Source: Phoronis australis
Lineage: Eukaryota > Phoronida > Phoronidae
DNA: 64,000 bases
Direction of reading: 5' to 3'
Assembly (NCBI GenBank): GCA_002633005.1
Contig: NMRA01000070.1
Span: 991,039-1,055,038 of the forward strand
Positions 13,081 to 25,064 of this stretch are shown here, piece after piece. Position numbers and translations under genes: made by a program. The first letter of the stretch is position 1, and every line of letters starts with the position of its first letter. The notes under the pieces were generated by a model, which searched no databases, had not been told where the DNA came from, and was given only the letters and a program-made list of their open reading frames with translations.

Positions 13081-14443
13081 GGCCTACTACTTACTCACCC
13101 AATTATTCCACTTCAAAGTTATGATCTGAATAGGACTTGATTTAACTCTCACAAATATATAGTATTCGTTGATTCAAACGTTTTCTTTTACTTAAGCCGA
13201 GTTGTTCAACTGTGCATTGCTTTTCGGCAGCCATTTTATAATGACACCTATGGTCGTCATGTGCTGCCGCCTTTTGAAAGGACAGAAAACCACACAGAAA
13301 AAGGCCAAGAAAATAGTGGAAAGTGGTTTACAGCAACTCTACTTCAACCACAAACTGTTTTACTGGTATGATATCGATTTTTAAATCGATTAAAATTGAT
13401 TTAGAATTTCAGTTCTGGAAAATAAATCACAATTGTTTTATTCCAGGCAGACCTTACTTATTTTGTATTTGTGACCTCTTTATTTGACTTTTTGCTCTTG
13501 TTGTTCTTAACATCACTTATCTCTGCTGTCCTTCTTTTTCTTTTCAGTTTCTCTTCATTCTCTGTTAACACCTTGTCAGCCAAAACAGAACTGTAAGCCT
13601 TTGAGACTTGGTAGGCGGAAGTTGATCATTGAACCTCGATACAATTGTTCTAATAAATTACCCATAATTGTATTGTTTGATTTTTTCTCATCTTTAACAG
13701 GCTTCTGCATTCATAAATAAATAAATAAATACCCAAGTTGCATTTGAATTTTATTGCTCAATCTCTTCTTTTATTTTTGATTATGTCATGCTGTGTTGTA
13801 TGTAACAAATGCAATATAGTGAAATAAAGTCAATGTTTTACTTTATTGGTGGCCATTCTCTATCAATTCAAGTATTTTAATTTTCTTCAAATAAATTCAA
13901 AATGCTTTAACCAAAATTTTCAACATAAATGTTGAGTTCAGTACTGTGTTTTGCAATAAAAAAACAAGTGAACAATATTTTGATGACCAAGGCGTGGGCC
14001 GAAACTGTTAAGCACCCAGCGTGTTCCATTTGTCTGCTGCGTTTTTCCTTTGGCCTAACAGATGTCGGTTAGTGCCTGGGACAAATAGATACATTGCATA
14101 AACAATCCCTGGGTTGCTTTTTGTTCCGTCTGAAGAAAATTTAATTTCGAAAATATCTTCTGAAAATGAACAAAAAAGTGCATTAGTAAAATCAACAAGT
14201 TTTTAAGTGGTCTCAAAAAAACAGTTGGTAAATGCATTAATTTTAGTCTCAGTTCTTCCACGCGTGTTTCTCCCGAGAGGTTAGTACCTACCCAAATTGG
14301 AACGCTAAGTCCCGCGTGGCAGCGCTGCACGCGAAACAAGATGGCGGACGACCTTTGGAGACTGACGACGAGAGGTAATCGGACTATAATTCTGTCTTCA
14401 CAAATCCATTTTTGTTTTATCCGTTTTATGAAACTATCTGGTA
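13081..14443. mobile_element. insertion (or ancestral segment) present only in THAP copy 1
   Basis: In copy 2 the sequence corresponding to 13080 joins directly to that of 14444. In copy 1 the segment is bounded by the direct repeat TCTGGTA (13074-13080 and 14437-14443). It is either an insertion with a short target duplication or a segment lost from copy 2 by deletion between short repeats. No terminal inverted repeats are obvious. A part (about 14059-14340) is distantly similar to 43950-44240. On the minus strand about 13460-13620 holds a lysine-rich open frame of about 55 codons of unknown meaning. Confidence 0.45.
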
Positions 14444-16198
14444 AACTTTTGACGAAAATTGTCTGCTAAATTTCTTCCAAAGGTAGTGACTCGTAAACTA
14501 TTGTCCTTGCAAGGAAGTTCAGCCATAGTCTAGTGAGCGAATTGTCCAAATTACTCTTCGCTGGCCCTGATCGGACGGTTGGTCTCAGCAGAATGCGCAC
14601 ATTTGGCCGGGATTTGGATCAGCGATTTCAACAAATTCACATTCGTGTACAAATAAATAGAACGCTGGTAAAACCTTTAACATCAATAAAGATTACAGTA
14701 ATACTTCAGAAATAACCACCTGGACCAGTCAAAATCTATCTCGCAATTCAAGAGCAGGTTACACACTCATTTCATGTCGAATATATGCCGCACAAAATCT
14801 CTCGACTGCAGTGTAATAAAATGCAAACTTCTTAGAAAACATGGAACAGGAACACCAGAGGGGTGTGAAGGTTGTTTTTATTCTTCAATGTTAAATTTTT
14901 GTAAACGGACTTATGTTTTTTTAAATTTCCGCCATAAGTCTTAACATTTCTAAACTTAAGCCTTTCAAACAAACATATATGACGAAAACAAAATTTTTCA
15001 ACCAGTTTTGTAAAGTCCTATGCCACCTGTAGGGCACATAATGAGCCAATCTCACTCCTAATGTAACAAAAGGGTTCCGTGCATAAAGGATACTAAGTAT
15101 TGCCCTTCTGAAATATTACCGTATTCGCCCTAATAAGCGGCCAGGGCGCTTAGAAAAATCAGCTTTAGGAATGGGGCGCTTATTTTAGCCCAAAAGTGGT
15201 TGAAACCCGGTCTCCGAAACGGGTAAAATCGTAAACTAGAATTCATCAAATTTACGCTCTGTGACGAATCTGTAACCTATGACAGAGTTTCTACAAAACT
15301 GCAGTGCATTGCAATCAAACTTTGTTGTCAACTTACGAGCATTTTTCAGAAAATCCCACTGCCAACAATTGCCGTGAATCAGTTTTCAAGCTCCTCAGCT
15401 TGGTTTAACTATATATTAATAAACCATAAAAATGGTTCCAAGTGATCAGTGCAATGCCTGCGCACGTCTAATAAATGTGTATCATGCAGCTCCTGATTTA
15501 AACAAAGGTCTGGGTATTTTTTGAATTTTGGTCCGGTATATTTCTGTTTCTGTTGACAAAGGAAGTTATTACATCCGAAAATTTCAAATTTCAGTTGATC
15601 CATTCTTGTTGTTTTATTTACCGTTTTATATTCTACGGTCCGGTATAAATAACGCCACAGACCGGGAAATCCAGCGAAACACTTCTACCTTACAAATCTG
15701 ACAATCCCTAGTCTCAGAAAATTTGAGCACCCGGCAAAAGATACTAATGATGAAATTCTGCTGATGATAATCACCCACTTTGTTTATTTACTTCACCTCA
15801 GTTTGAAATACTTGGTAAAATGAAGCCCATTCGAGTAAGCATCATGTGGGTCCCAATGCCAACCCAATATATGACAGGACCCAACAAGCTCAAGTTGCAG
15901 TCAAATCAGGATGGGTATAAATAAGGAAATTTACTGTATCAACAGATTGGCCAAATAAGAATAAGATACAAAGTGTTGCTACAGTGCACACGTGCACGAT
16001 ACTTGGTCTATTATTTTCCCGCCGTAAATGCATAAACCAATCAGATCACCAATGGCGCAAAAGTTATCGAAAACAGCTCGATTTTTAGGGAGTAATGTTA
16101 CTGTTCTATTTATTTTCAAAACTTTATTGTGTAACATTTAATTTATTTTCTGTTCAACTGAATGAAGCCACTTAATATGAAGGCATTCAACACAATTA

Positions 16199-16438
16199 AT
16201 GCATTGTAAAAAACAAAAGTTATGCTCTATCAACTTTAGACAAAATCAGTACACCCCTTTCTTAAAAAATGGGTTAAAAGTTAGAAACAAAGGACACAAG
16301 TTTCCATCACTTGTAACGTCGATTTTTGACATTGATGTTGGGGACAGCAACACGGAATCGTACGAAGGCGATGATTTTCAAAATTTGATTCGTTTTCGTT
16401 GTATGTCTTTTTTCCCAATTGTTCAGGATTATTTCTGA
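16199..16438 (+). pseudogene. transposon-borne conserved open frame, unknown function
   Basis: A 79-codon frame whose first about 65 residues are clearly related to the minus-strand frame at 56486-56812 (shared LCSIN, RQNQYTPF, GDSNTESYEGDDF). The other copy has six extra residues between DMDV and GDSNTE, an in-frame difference. No domain was recognised. It may be a transposase exon of the THAP family, or the likeness may simply reflect nucleotide homology. Confidence 0.4.
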
Positions 16439-17090
16439 ATCCAGGAACAAGAACTGAAAGAGGCAGGGTTCGTGATAACGTTGGAGAACGGTAACATTTA
16501 TATAAGGTGTTACAACTGTCATCGATATTGCCATCTCCTCCGTTTTCATCGAACTTTCCAGATGAAAACTTGAATGAAGGGGACCTTCAGTACTTGAAGT
16601 GAGCATGGTATACTGTGTGATTTATGTAGAATTATTCAACGGTTCTTTTAAGAACCATTTCACGCTATACCTACAACAAACGGCCCTTTTAAGTGCCACT
16701 CAACACTTCCCAGAAGAACTGCTCACTTGAGAATGTTGATTTATAAACATGCTTTCGTAGTTTTCTCAGTAGGCCTATGTGAACCATAAATCAAATACTG
16801 TCCGATAACTATGCTGCTATTGGGCAAGCAGACGACATGATCAGTCGGCATCGAAGTTTCAATTTTGTAATTAATTACCAGTAGCATTGCCAAATGTACT
16901 CACAATACCAACACTTTTACTATTGAAAGACTTTGAAATGCGTTTCAATGCCGAAATTAATATTTTTTGTTGTTTTGGACAGTAAAGTAGATGCAAGTAT
17001 TTTTTGTCAAAATGCACTAACCGGAAACTGCACCAGAAAGGTCAGGAGAGTTTAGCTGAGCACGTAAGAATATGCTGTCTATAATCTATG

Positions 17091-18360
17091 CTGGCATCCA
17101 CATATTCCTAAATAGTGCACAGCATTTTTCTTTTTTATTTTGAAAAGTAAAAATTTATTAGTTCCGTAAAGCCCCACTGCAAGCGCTGTTTTTCGTGAGG
17201 TCACTGAGGCTGTACAGCACAAAGACATATAGGTCATTAGCCGTGCGAGTACGTAGTTCAGTCGACAGATAAACATGTGCATACCCACAACTTTTTTCGT
17301 TTCTCTTTCCTGTGCCTTTGATTCATCCCAGGGCCTAGACAGCCAGCTATTGTATGAAGACTATCTTCAAAATACAACTAGGTACCAGTAGCACTGTGTG
17401 TTGAGCTCCGTTTGACTCCGAAATTTTACATAGCCCGGGTAGTTCTGCTCCGGCGCCACCTCGTCGCGAAATTTTTAATCAACATGTAGAGCTCTAACCC
17501 GACAGGGGAGCGTGCAAATATCTGGGTGTCAACCGACACTGACCTTGCCTGCTGGAGCCTTTTAAGTGAAAAACAATCTAGTAAACGTTATTTTATTTCA
17601 TAATTCTCAGCCTTTTGTAACAAAGAAAACAGTACCCTCAACACACGCTATTTCCTAAAATTTTGCGACATCTGTCGGGAAATGGTGACAGCTTCGCACG
17701 AGCAAATTTTTTATGAAATTCGGTTTCCTGGTAATAAAATACTAAAAACTTGTAACGGAATGAAATCAGTTCTTGTAATTTGTTGTGACATGTACACAAC
17801 TTCTAAGAACAGTTCGATCGCTTGGAAGAGAACAACTGGGGGAACGAAACTGGCTAGTTTACTCAAGGAACAGTGTAATTTTTCATGACACTAATTTTGT
17901 GTCACATTTTATTTAATCAGTTTTTACCCACGTCGGTGCAACGGCCGCAGTATATTTACTATACAGCATGCACCAAGGCAAGGCTACGTAGTCGGGGCCT
18001 TTTCCTGGCTCGTGCCGACGGAGAACGGCATTGTTCCACTAATAGTCATCACTACAAGGCAGTAAATTTGTACATAAATTATATGAGCTTTTGAGAGCCG
18101 AGATCGCAGACGAATTATACACATTAAGCACAGTTCTGTATACGAGAGGCATTCACCCAATGAAGCTATATATATTGCCTTCACCCGCGGTACGGTCTCA
18201 GTGACGTCAGACGCGCGTTAGCCAATAGGAATTAACACTGGAAAAACGTTTTTTTACAAAAATGTGACAGAGTAATAAAGATGTGATTTCTGATATAAAC
18301 TTTATTCATTGATTAAATTACATTAAAAATGCATGTCATTGTACTTCAGGAACCTTTTAA
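17091..18360 (+). repeat. left arm of large foldback (inverted repeat)
   Basis: The 1.27-kb arm pairs with 19996-21349 in reverse complement, with scattered indels. Landmarks: CTGGCATCCACAT at the outer end, GAGGTCACTGAGGCTGTACAG at about 17197, AGCCTTTTGTAACAAAGAAA near 17610, GGTCTCAGTGACGTCAG at about 18194, and CAGGAACCTTTTAA at the inner end. The arm contains the motif TGACGTCACTGAG near both edges in opposite orientation, as if it were itself a smaller TIR element of about 1 kb. No coding sequence was recognised. Confidence 0.75.
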
Positions 18361-19995
18361 GCAAAAGTGCCCGTTGAATAAGAGCAGAACGATGATCCTT
18401 TAAGAATTAAAAGTAAGCGTAAATTAAGCACATTTCTACGCGCAGAATAGTACTGGTTTAAGAACCCATTGGCGCTTCATATGCCAGTGTGCTTCCATCA
18501 TCTTTTCTTTAGAAAATATTGATTTATAAAAAACGACAATAAAGGATCACATCTGAACACCGTCATTAAGATTAAAACATTTGCTTCTGTTGTATAAATG
18601 TCAGGGAACTGTTAGAAAATTGCTCAGAATTTGATAGGCCCACCGATGTATGTTAATGCCTGTATACATGTAAAGCAGAAGTCAGCCGTTTTAAACACAC
18701 TTTACAGTCATCCTCATATTCAATAAGTTCAATGGTATACATCATCCGTTATACACAGACAGAAGACGCTCTCGCCCATAGACATGATGTCTATAGTCTC
18801 GCCTATAAAGCGATATACAAATGTACATGTACAGTGTATCATATAATATTTCATCACGAGAAGCCCCTCGCCTTCGTTCAAATACCCTTGCATATCATGA
18901 ATCTCGATAATACAATAACCACTGCTACAAACACGTACGTTGCACAACCTATGTATACACGACATGACAATGAATATCCCCTGAGTCAAGAGAGGCCATT
19001 CCCACAAATTTTGTGTTACAGCACAAGACTACATGTATTTAGGTGAAGAAAATTGAGCTTGTACAGAAGTCAATTTAATTAAATACACTGTAACGTGCGT
19101 ACACCCACTTAAAGTCAACCGATTTTTATGATTCGAACACCGATTTTAATATTCTACATATTTGTGGAATCATCAATCCTTGAAAATGTGGCACTGTAGT
19201 TTTTCAAAAAGCACTTTACTTTGATAGGCAGAGTTGTTTATTATATTTTATGGCACTGCTCGCAACTATAAAATAGCCGGCTCCCGCTTACCGTTGCTCA
19301 TCATAGTGGCCTGGGCTTCTGGACCTTTCCTGTACAATTGCAGGTGAAATATTCAGTATAAATGACAAATCCATGCGATTATCTCACCCGGCGTAATAAA
19401 AGAGAATCCATACTGTAAATTAAAACGATGTTTTAAAGGATGACGCTGCTCGGCGCTTTCAAAAGAAAAGATATACAATTTGAAAACAAAGCCATTAAAT
19501 GAGTGGCAGTGTACTACATGTATGTCACTACCAGGGGTCTCCTTAATCCAGAGGCATATTACGTGTTAAAGGCAGTCATTGCGTCCAATTTACTTTTTCA
19601 GCCTTCGTTTTCTTCCTTATTTTAATTGTCACGGAACATAAATACATACGTTTATATCGAAACACAAAAATTCGGATTATTGGGACACCTGGGACAACTT
19701 CCTGTGACATGTCTTTGGGTTCTGGTCATTTGCCCTGCTCCCGTCAGATTGCACCCCCCCCCCCCCCCCCCCCNTCACCAAAATTTCGCACTCCTTTCGC
19801 ACAATTGCCACGTTTCCGACTTCACTTTCGGTCGCCACAGTATTGCTGCTGTGAGCCATGCGACTGCAAGGTGGGGTCACTGAATTGTGCAAAGTCTAGG
19901 CTTACTAGATACAGTGTATTAAGTGACCTAACACAATATGAAATGGTGTCACTAAGTTTACTTTCTGATGCACATGTATGCTTGGTCTGTTTTAT
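18361..19995. other. foldback spacer, non-coding
   Basis: The 1.6-kb loop between the two arms. It holds a copy (19115-19240) of the short repeat also found at 11480-11592, and a poly-C run ending in a single unresolved base at 19774. No gene recognised. Confidence 0.5.
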
Positions 19996-21349
19996 TTAAA
20001 AGGTTCCTGAGGTACAATAGCATGCATTTTTAATGTAATTTTTCAATAAAGTCTACATCAGATATCACATCTTTGTTAGTCTTTCACATTTTTGTAAAAA
20101 AAAACGTTTTTCAATGTTAGTGCCTATTGGCTAACACGCGTCAGACGTCACTGAGGCTGTACCGTTGGTGAAGGCAATGAGATAAATTAAGCTTACTATG
20201 TACATGTATATAGTGTACATGTAGCTCGTTGGGTGAATGCCTCTCGGCTACAGAACTATGCTCATTTGTGATCTCGGATCTCAAAAGTTCATAATACAAG
20301 TTTAATGCTGCGTTGACTAATAGTGGAACTATGCCGTTCTCGGCCAGGAAAGGGCCCCGACTGCGTAATCTTGCCTTGGTGCAAGATGTACTAATACTAA
20401 ATATAGAGCCGTTGCACCGACGTGGGTAAAGACTGATTAAATAAAATCTGACACAAAACTAGTGTCATTAAAAATTACACTCTTCCTTGAGTAAACTAAA
20501 TTGTTTCTCTTATTATTATTGAAAAAAACGGCGTTCTGACGTTCACTCTGCTGCTACATGTAAAATTTGGGTGCGCTCTTTAACGTCGGCTTTCGGCGCC
20601 GTCACTTGTTGCCTTATTGGCCAGTTTCGTTCCCCGAGTTGTTCTTCTTCCAAGTGTAACAAGCGATCAAACTGTTTTTCGAAGCTGTGTACATGTCACA
20701 ACAAATTGTATTAGAGCTGGTTTCATTTCTTTTCAGGTTTTTAGTATTTTAATACCAGGAAACCGAATTTCATAACAATGTTGCTCCAGCGAAGCTGTCA
20801 TTATCTCGAGACATATGTCGCAAAATTTTGGGAAATAGCGTGTGTTAAGCGAACTGTTTTCTTTGTTACAAAAGGCTGAGAATTATGAAATAAAATAACT
20901 TTCCAGCCGCCGGAAAGGTGAGTGTCGGTTGACACCCAAATATTTTCACGTTCACCTGCCGGTTTATAGCTGTACATGTTGATATAAGTTTCGCGAAGAG
21001 GTGATGAGCAGAACTACCCGGGCTATGTGAAATTTCGAAGTCTAACGGAGCTCAACACACAATGCTAGTGGTACCAAGCTGTATTTTGAAGATGGTCTTC
21101 ATACAGCTAGCTAGGTTGCTAGGCCCCGGGTTAAATCAACGTCACAGCAAAAGGTTGTGACTATGCACATGTTGATCTGTTGACTGGACTGTGTACTCGC
21201 ACGGCTAATTACCTATATCTATTTGTGCTGTACAGCCTCAGTGACGTCACGAAAAACAGCGCTTGGGGCTTTACGGAACTAATAAATTTTTACTTTTTAA
21301 AATAAAAAAGAAAAATACTGTGCACTATTTAGGATTATGTGGATGCCAG
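19996..21349 (-). repeat. right arm of large foldback (inverted repeat)
   Basis: Reverse-complement partner of 17091-18360; it begins TTAAAAGGTTCCTGAGGTAC and ends GGATGCCAG. It contains AAAAGGCTGAGAATTATGAA and GTCACAACAAATTGTATTAG, the counterparts of left-arm sequence. Related but more diverged copies lie at 39020-39530 and 42110-43290. Confidence 0.75.
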
Positions 21350-21813
21350 TAACCAACTTTTATACTTTCAAAAATCATATTAAATTGCTGAAACATGTAG
21401 TTCAGGCCTCGTTTAATATAAAGGATGTTTTTAACGTTTTGCTCGATTTTACCACACTTAGAAACGTATTACAATTAGATGTGGCACTAACAAACAGGAA
21501 AAGCAACTTGCTCAACACCAGCAGAGAGCAGCATAACAAACTGGTGGCCGTGGAACAATAAGTAACTTTGAGAAAGTCCTAGAGATGCTAATCACGACAA
21601 AGTGTGGCAAGTATATCTCCAATGGTTGATCAAACGTTACTACTGGTTCATATTCGTGACCCCAGAGGCAATGGCCTTGCATAAAATTCAAGCAAGTCAC
21701 ATTGAATTTTTGATCAATGTATTACAAGCCCCTGTTCACGGAGAGAGTTTTATCTATATATGCATTTACTGCAGTCATTGACATATAGACGCTTTGAGCG
21801 CCAATAGACACCG
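21350..21813. other. non-coding
   Basis: A 74-codon open frame at 21337-21561 lacks motifs. Nothing else recognised. Confidence 0.35.
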
Positions 21814-22210
21814 GGGCCCTGTCTCTAATCTTTGTACTCGAAACGAACTCGAAACTAGTTTTGGCAATTTCTCTGCTCCTTTTGTGCGAACTTAAGATAA
21901 TTGGTTATCAAACTGTGCTCGAATACATTATAGTTTATGCATAAGACTTTCTAGTTCAAGTTTGCCCTTGAAGACCCTTATATTCGTGCTACAAACTCGA
22001 GTAAAAACTCGAAATTTCGAGCTCAAACTTATTGCTTTAATGTTGGGTTTACAAACTGTGAACTAAGGGCACTAAATTATCTACGTAAGTTATTGTGTAC
22101 TCGAGCATAGAATAATAGACACTTATTTTGAGTTCGCCCAAAAGTAGAGTAGAAAATGCCAAACCTAATTTCGAGTTCCATTTCGAGTAAAAAGATTGGA
22201 GACCGGGCCC
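21814..22210. mobile_element. MITE with 40-bp inverted ends, copy 1
   Basis: A 397-bp element with imperfect terminal inverted repeats of about 40 bp: the left starts GGGCCCTGTCTCTAATCTTT, the right ends AGATTGGAGACCGGGCCC. It is rich in CTCGAAA/TTTCGAG repeats. A near-identical direct copy is at 24418-24820. Target-site duplications are not clear. Its right edge abuts the Penelope-like fragment exactly. Confidence 0.8.
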
Positions 22211-22658
22211 AGGAATGGATGTTCACAGACCCAACTGGTCGTAACTCTACTGACAAACTCGATGGTCCCTGTGTTGCCATCCCATACATAAGAGGAATGT
22301 CTGAACGCTTACAACACACTTTCAGAACGCACGGGATTTCTTCTTACATGAAACCTATCAACACACTCCGTTCCCTACTAGGCAGACCCAAAGACCCAAC
22401 CCCGATGGCTAAAAATGTGGGGTCATATACCAGCTGAAGTGTGACCAGGATCCCAACCACACCTACATTGGAGAAACCAAGAGACCGTTCCTTACCAGAT
22501 TCAAAGAACATCAGAAACTGGACAGACCAACAGCTGTGGGGGAACACATATTGGCGACTGAGCATTTCATCTCTCTTGCGTCATCCAGGATCCTAGCCAA
22601 AGAACAAAGTTGGCATGCTCGCAAGGTCAAAGAATTCATAAACATCAGCAGTCACTGA
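22211..22658 (+). pseudogene. Penelope-like retroelement tail with GIY-YIG endonuclease
   Basis: The first frame carries the late reverse-transcriptase/connector region typical of Penelope-like elements (CVAIPYIRGMSERL, then NTLRSLLGRPKD). After a one-base loss in the G run at 22419-22422 the adjacent frame gives VIYQLKC, HTYIGETKR and TRFKEHQK, the GIY, YIG and Arg/His motifs of the GIY-YIG nuclease that opens target DNA. It ends at TGA 22656-22658. The catalytic palm of the reverse transcriptase is absent, so this is a 5'-truncated, frameshifted relic. Confidence 0.82.
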
Positions 22659-24415
22659 GCGCCCCCTCTTGAACCGGGACCGAGGACTCCACTTACCCCC
22701 GTGTATTCCAGCATTCTTAACCAGCGAAAGGTGGGAAATCCCTCATTCATCGATAAAGACCTGACGGACCAGGTCGAAATGTCTGAAAACAACCTACCAA
22801 GTCTCTAAGTAAATGACCATCTTTAACTACAGGAAAAGGAGTATCATTGACACATTCTTTGACGCTAAACCCCCAATAAAGATACCAAAACTGGATTAAA
22901 GCTAAAATTTAAAAATCTAATCTAATAAACTCATGACATGGGATTGTCGCTTTTGTACCTTGAAACATCAAGACTAGGCTAGACGAGGTGCTTTTGTCTC
23001 TTACGACATCAAAAGAATTCTGGCTACGGCAAGGTCAGACCTATTCCAAAAGACATACTCGAGTTAATAGAGAGTGTAATTTTTTGTTAGAAAATAGTTA
23101 GCGTGAAATTAGTTCCACTAGATTAGGGTTTATGGCATTGAAAAAACGATAGGTACATGTATGGCAATGCGCTGACCGATTCGAGTGAGTGGGGTGTAAT
23201 TTGTGAACGCAATTTACAGTATGCATCGTGCTAAAATTTCAAGATTGAGCAGACCGGTGGCCTATGAAATGAATAAATATATATATTATTGAAAAGAGGC
23301 ATCGATAAAGTTTATTATTATTGTTAAAATTTTTGTTATTAGTATTACGATTATCATTGTCGTTGTTGCTCCCTTTGCCATTGTCATTGCAGTTGCCATT
23401 GTATTGTTATGAATATTGTTATTATTATTGAGAATGTTGAATAAAATCATAACATACCCCTAATACAAAAGTGGATCATCCCAAAAAACAATTGCCGTTT
23501 TGGAGAATTTTGCGTAAAGCACAATATCTAACCATTTCATATGAATCAGGTCAGCCATTTCTGCGATACGATGTTCCAAAGTTAGGCAAATTTCTGTATG
23601 GTCCTTAACAACATTGAAAGAGGTCTTAGTTTCGCCTATAATGTAAACTGTGAGAGTTTTGATGGGCAGAAAAAAGTCCAAATTCTGAGGGGCTGGTATT
23701 CTGGGCAAAAGTTCGACTTTCAAAGGAACTACTTTAGCTGTCGCATATCCGTTGTTTGTTCACTTACTCCACTGCTTGACCCTGTTGACAGCACATTGGT
23801 TTACTGTCTTGATACTGCTTTAGGAATTAAAGCGAAACGTTGAACATGAAAATCTACGTACATGTAGGTGCGCTAATTATTAAGAACTTAGAAGACTGCT
23901 CAACTTATCCACAGGCTTATGCGTCAGACCAGTTACTATTTGTTGGATCAATATATCGACCAACAATTAATTGTCTTGATCACAATGAAAACTAGCGTCG
24001 TTTTTTATGAAGCACTTTTTCTACGAAAAACGCTTTCCACACACCATTCCATGGCCCTATGAAATTCTATTGCATTCGGTTCATTGGCTTTCAAACACGC
24101 CCACGTATTTTGACGAAGCTAAGAACTTTTGGAGACGGAAGAGTAAAGAGCACGGAGGAACTATTATCACCAGAGGTAAAAAATGAAATTACCGTGTTTA
24201 CCATAAAACACGACATAACGCAATTAAACAACATAATTAAACCTGTTTACAATGTCGGGTTTTCGAAATCATACATTTTTATTGCCAATTTAATTAAAAT
24301 CGCTCTACTTTTAAAACATTTTCATGACCTAAGGGTCATCAAGGTGAACGAACTATGTAGCTGACTTCGAAATAGCCGCGCCATACTGAAATTCACTAAT
24401 CAGCCAGACGGCAGT
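22659..24415. other. non-coding
   Basis: The first 250 bp may be the 3' tail of the Penelope-like element. TTATT-type simple sequence lies at about 23310-23440. Open frames at 23460-24364 have no recognisable motifs. Confidence 0.4.
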
Positions 24416-24417
24416 CA

Positions 24418-24820
24418 GGGTCCGGTCTCTAATCTTTGTACTCGAAACGAACTCGAAACTAGTTTTGGCAATTTCTCTGTTCCTTTTGTGCGAACTTAAG
24501 ATAATTGGTTATCAGACTGTGCTCGAATACATTATAGTTTATGCATAGGATTTTCTAGTTCAAGTTTGGCCTTGAAGACCTTTATTTTCGTGCTACAAAC
24601 TCGAGTAAAAACTAGAAATTTCGAGTTCAAACTCGAACTTATTGCTTTAATATTGGGTTTACAAGCTGTGAACTAAGGGCAATAAATTATCTACGTAAGT
24701 TATTGTGTACTCGAGCATAGAATAATAGACACTTATCTTGAGTTCGCCCAAAAGTAAAGTAGAAAATGCCAAAGCTAATTTCGAGTTCCATTTCGAGTAA
24801 AAAGATTGGAGACCGGGCCC
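24418..24820. mobile_element. MITE with 40-bp inverted ends, copy 2
   Basis: Direct copy of 21814-22210 (left GGGTCCGGTCTCTAATC, right GGAGACCGGGCCC), nearly identical apart from small indels, so both moved or were duplicated fairly recently relative to the other repeats here. Confidence 0.8.
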
Positions 24821-25064
24821 AGGTCTTTGGTGGACATGCGTTCATATGCAGTGCCACCAACAGATCCTGTGTAATGCGTGTGGGTGGTTTCAACTTACAG
24901 CCTTTTAACACCTTCCATGTTATTACAATACTCGCAAATTTCCACTGCTGTGAGGTGAGATGTGCCAATGCCTTACGAAAACGGCAAACCTTTTGAAATA
25001 GCAATTGGTGAGCAAGCGCGTCCTGTTTCATACATTTCTCACTCCCAAGATTTTTTCGCGACAA
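24821..25064 (-). other. unrecognised coding-like minus-strand frame
   Basis: The reverse strand is open for about 80 codons (with RKALAHLTSQQW and WKVLKGCKLKPP) immediately beside MITE copy 2, into which the frame continues. The composition is compatible with an exon, but I recognise no family and no clear acceptor. It could be chance. Confidence 0.2.

Larger units (their letters stand above)
12728..17050 (+). mobile_element. THAP DNA transposon family, copy 1 (ends missing)
   Basis: This stretch is homologous, in inverted orientation, to most of 55168-63143. Matching landmarks include GACTATAGTACATGGACC at the left limit, the THAP-like frame, the AATGGTTCCAAGTGAT block near 15430, the ORF at 16199, and GTCAAAATGCACTAACCGGAAAC near 17010. 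Homology stops at 12728 and about 17050, so both terminal inverted repeats seen in the other copies are absent here. Compared with copy 2 it carries 1.36 kb of extra sequence (13081-14443) and lacks the LINE. Confidence 0.75.

Noticed and set aside
13460-13620. Lysine-rich minus-strand frame of about 55 codons
   Set aside because: No recognised family and no supporting copy, so not called as a gene.
14341-14375. ATGGCGGACGACCTTTGG start followed by GAGAG|GTAATC, resembling a first exon
   Set aside because: No downstream exon, and it lies within a segment present only in one transposon copy; the AAGATGGCGG context may merely be a YY1-like motif.
19626-19999. Open frames across the poly-C run
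   Set aside because: They read through a homopolymer with an unresolved base at 19774, and the region is non-coding loop of the foldback.
23300-23440. CRISPR-like or regulatory short-repeat array
   Set aside because: It is ATT/TTG simple sequence without spacer-repeat structure.
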